NCBI GenBank assembly: GCA_964523015.1
Contig: CAZFXN010000060.1
Coordinates: 1 to 16,423 of the forward strand
Reading direction: 5' to 3'
Source of the DNA: JAWXBT01 sp964523015
GTDB taxonomy: Bacteria; Bdellovibrionota_C; UBA2361; J135
DNA: 16,423 bases
Below, piece after piece: positions 14,359-16,423 of this stretch (positions are counted from its first letter, which is position 1; each line of letters starts with the position of its first letter). Both the position numbers and the translations under genes were made by a program. Below the pieces are notes generated by a model, which saw only the letters and a program-made list of their open reading frames with translations, did not search any database and was not told the DNA's origin.

Positions 14359-15132
14359 TTATCCAATCTGACTGCGACTATAGATTCTCATTTTACCATT
14401 GTCACTGAAATCATATTTAGCTTGAATCGTAGCGCCATTAGAGAGTGCTAAAATCATCGTACCATTTTTATCCATATAACCAGTTCCAGTTACTGTACTG
14501 CCATCAGGACTTGGGATACTAACCCCAACTTGACCACTCTCTTTGTTGTACCGCACATTGACGTTCTCGCTTCGACCCTCTACATAGAGAGGCGTTGCCT
14601 CACCAGGAGCGTAAGGTGTTGGAGAGAGTTCCTGTATATTGGATATTTTATACTGACCATTTGCCATACGAACATTCATTGAGTAAGACTCACCAGTTTG
14701 AGCGTTAAACACTACGGCTTTGTTATTGGGCATTAAAATACCTTTATATCCACCTATCTCAAAGGATACTTGGCCTCCAGTCATACCTTCGTAGGTTCCA
14801 CGATCTCCGCTACCTGTAATGAATTTACCGCTTCTGTAAAAACCTGTGATCTCTTTACCTGGTTCAAATATCGGTGATTTTTCAGCTACTCTTTCTGCTG
14901 GTCGTATTTCAGTAGATGCAATATCTCGAACCTCAGAAGATCTGACCCGACCATAGGTAATTGGTCTAGAGGTTTCTGGCCTCTGCTCAAACGATGCAGC
15001 ATCGTTTCTAACTGGTCGCTTCTCTGACTCTTCAACATATGAGCGAAGCCTACTAACTACATCTACCCGTCCTTGGGAGGAAGTTCCTTCAACCATTCTA
15101 TCTGTGAATTGTTGGGTAATTGATGATAGCAT
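14359..15132 (-). CDS. Unrecognised 257-residue protein
   Basis: I do not recognise this protein. It has no signal peptide or membrane segment. The first 95 residues are polar and charged, rich in Arg, Glu and Ser, and probably disordered (for example VVSRLRSYVEESEKRP and ERVAEKSPIFEPGKE). The remainder is rich in Gly, Asn, Tyr and Ser with short strands (GQVSFEIGGYKGILM, NVNVRYNKESGQVGV, GTGYMDKNGTMILAL), suggesting a beta-fold made of repeated hairpins, possibly secreted by a route without a signal peptide or acting as a structural protein. The start is ATG 15132 with a strong GGAGG 9 bases upstream, so good expression is likely. A strong terminator follows. Its C-terminus does not look like a C-type lectin variable region, so I do not take it as a target of the nearby reverse transcriptase. 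Confidence 0.65.
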   Translation of the reverse strand: MLSSITQQFTDRMVEGTSSQGRVDVVSRLRSYVEESEKRPVRNDAASFEQRPETSRPITYGRVRSSEVRDIASTEIRPAERVAEKSPIFEPGKEITGFYRSGKFITGSGDRGTYEGMTGGQVSFEIGGYKGILMPNNKAVVFNAQTGESYSMNVRMANGQYKISNIQELSPTPYAPGEATPLYVEGRSENVNVRYNKESGQVGVSIPSPDGSTVTGTGYMDKNGTMILALSNGATIQAKYDFSDNGKMRIYSRSQIG

Positions 15133-15374
15133 TATGATTCCTCCATAATTATTTCTTATTACTATTCACCTTTCATGCCAGCAGTGCCAATAAACCAACA
15201 CATCGTTAGTCTAAGTAAAATTAACCAGATAGCGGTAAGTTGAAATTAACCTATGGAGGCAGTAATTGCCAAGTTCGGCAAATAATTCTCTGAGCAATTA
15301 TCGTGAATTACAAAAGCCCTCGCCCTCTTTCCCCCTAACCTGCCTAAGAAAAGTTAGAAGCTCACTATAATGTC
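15133..15374. other. 242-base gap between the reverse transcriptase and the unknown gene
   Basis: I find no gene here. It holds the GGAGG ribosome binding site of the gene starting at 15132, a small hairpin TTGCC (15266-15270)/GGCAA (15277-15281), and another CTAAC (15335-15339)/GTTAG (15353-15357), neither with a T tract. I saw no group II intron domain V and no long copy of any other part of the window that could be a template repeat. Confidence 0.5.
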
Positions 15375-16406
15375 TTAGCTCCAACAAAATACATTCCTAA
15401 TCTTATTCTCTAACTTATGGCCATTAGCATGGGATAACACCCCAAGATACGATTGTAATGTTTGACTCATTGAATCCTGAGCAATTTCTCCGTCGAAATA
15501 TTGTGTGAGCCTCTCAGCAAGTTTGCGCTTCATCCGCCTCTTTGTTGAGGTTCTAAGGACTCGATAATGTGGGAGCGTTACATAGCCCAAAAAATCAATT
15601 CCCTGATGAAGTGGTCGTAAATAGATCTTTTTAGGGTGAAGTTGAATTTTTAAATGCATGTTCAAAAATTGCTCGACTTCCGGAAGGATCCTTTCGAGAT
15701 TTGCCTTATTTTCAGAGAGAAGAACAAAGTCATCAGCAAAACGGGCATAATGCTTGATTCGATGCTTTTGCTTTAAAAACTGATCCATTTCATTAAGATA
15801 AATATTCGTAAATATCTGCGAAGTCAGATTTCCGATGGGAAGACCTTTACCAGGTGTTCCTTCATGATGAAAGCTTCCAATAATATCACAAATCAGCCAC
15901 ATAGCTGCTTCATCATCTAAAACCTTTTCCAAAAGATTAACCAAAACTTCATGGTCAACGGAATCATAAAACTTTCTTACATCACATTTTAGTGCCCAAC
16001 ATGATCTTGTGAAATTCCGGCTGACTTTAAATGTCATTTTGCGAAGTGCATTAACACCTGCATGAGTACCCTTTCCCAATCGTGAAGAATAAAGATCATT
16101 TATAAATCTAGGCTCAAAGATCTGAGTCAGCACAGTATATACTGCTTGATGCACCAGTCGGTCTCGCACACAGGCTTTACGAATGTGCCGCTCTTTTGGA
16201 TCTTGAATAAAAAATGAGCTGTAAGGACTATGTTTATAAGTCTTTGCTACAAGCTCACGGTGCAAACTAAAAATATTCCTTTCGACGTTTCGTCCAAATT
16301 CCTGCACATCAATACGTTTACTCTTACCTCTTCTGAATTCATTCCAAGCATTAAAAAGGCTCTCTACAGAAATCATGGCTTGAAACGATTTTCCCATTCG
16401 ACTCAT
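15375..16406 (-). CDS. Compact reverse transcriptase of the diversity-generating retroelement lineage
   Basis: This 343-residue RNA-directed DNA polymerase has the core motifs in order: the N-terminal FIQDPKERHIRKACVRDRLVHQA (66-88), GKGTHAG (111-117), motif with Asp142 in LKCDVRKFYDSVDHEVL (139-155), GLPIGNLTSQIFTNIYLNEMD (188-208), and the catalytic ARFADDF with Asp225 and Asp226. QGIDFLGY and a basic thumb (TKRRMKRKL) follow. The GLPIGNLTSQ motif, the short length and the absence of maturase or endonuclease domains separate it from group II intron enzymes and point to the DGR clade, though solitary relatives exist. ATG 16406 is taken; ATG 16397 is possible. Only 17 bases upstream are in the window, so a template repeat or Avd gene cannot be seen. 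No VR-like gene end is visible on this side. Confidence 0.88.
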   Translation of the reverse strand: MSRMGKSFQAMISVESLFNAWNEFRRGKSKRIDVQEFGRNVERNIFSLHRELVAKTYKHSPYSSFFIQDPKERHIRKACVRDRLVHQAVYTVLTQIFEPRFINDLYSSRLGKGTHAGVNALRKMTFKVSRNFTRSCWALKCDVRKFYDSVDHEVLVNLLEKVLDDEAAMWLICDIIGSFHHEGTPGKGLPIGNLTSQIFTNIYLNEMDQFLKQKHRIKHYARFADDFVLLSENKANLERILPEVEQFLNMHLKIQLHPKKIYLRPLHQGIDFLGYVTLPHYRVLRTSTKRRMKRKLAERLTQYFDGEIAQDSMSQTLQSYLGVLSHANGHKLENKIRNVFCWS

Positions 16407-16423
16407 CTTATTAGTGTATCATA

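Noticed and set aside
15155..15215. Sigma54-like TGGCAC element upstream of the 257-residue protein gene
   Set aside because: The GG and GC pairs are 8 bases apart instead of the required 10.
14359..15374. Possible DGR template or variable region next to the reverse transcriptase
   Set aside because: I saw no repeated stretch with adenine-specific differences, and the end of the 257-residue protein lacks C-type lectin hallmarks such as a GFR-type end.
15133..15374. Group II intron around the reverse transcriptase
   Set aside because: No domain V-like structure follows the gene, and the protein lacks maturase and endonuclease domains and the QGGxxSP motif.

Overview
The window comes from an AT-rich Gram-negative bacterium. 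The evidence for an outer membrane is two lipobox signal peptides, a LolB/DUF4292-like lipoprotein and a lipoprotein M48 protease. The pairing of a short HPF with RapZ recalls the region downstream of rpoN in Proteobacteria and related lineages. I cannot name the phylum, and several genes look lineage-specific, which fits a poorly sampled group. Genes are densely packed, with many overlapping or abutting ends and several GTG starts. I saw no rRNA, tRNA, CRISPR array or insertion sequence.

Left part (1-6124, mostly + strand): a good sigma70-type promoter drives hpf and a coupled rapZ whose P-loop lysine is replaced by cysteine. A small membrane-anchored unknown follows. metK has its own near-consensus promoter and an approximately 80-nt leader that can fold in two mutually exclusive ways, one of which hides the Shine-Dalgarno sequence; this is a candidate SAM-responsive switch. 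Next come a convergent class I methyltransferase-like gene, a divergent aldo/keto reductase, and trmB, which is followed by a terminator hairpin.

Middle part (6125-9784, + strand): an isolated small acidic protein, then a tightly overlapping three-gene unit made of an exported protein, an ABC ATPase and a large polytopic permease. This is a complete ABC-2-like exporter with a dedicated periplasmic partner.

Right part (9785-16423, - strand): a four-gene envelope/signalling unit, read right to left, of a LolB/DUF4292-like lipoprotein, an exported SH3b protein, an M48 lipoprotein protease and a CHASE2 adenylate cyclase. It plausibly couples the state of the envelope to cAMP. Upstream of it is a strong terminator, then an unrecognised 257-residue protein. 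At the window edge is a compact reverse transcriptase with the GLPIGNLTSQ motif typical of the diversity-generating retroelement lineage. Any template repeat, accessory protein or variable target would lie beyond the right edge.
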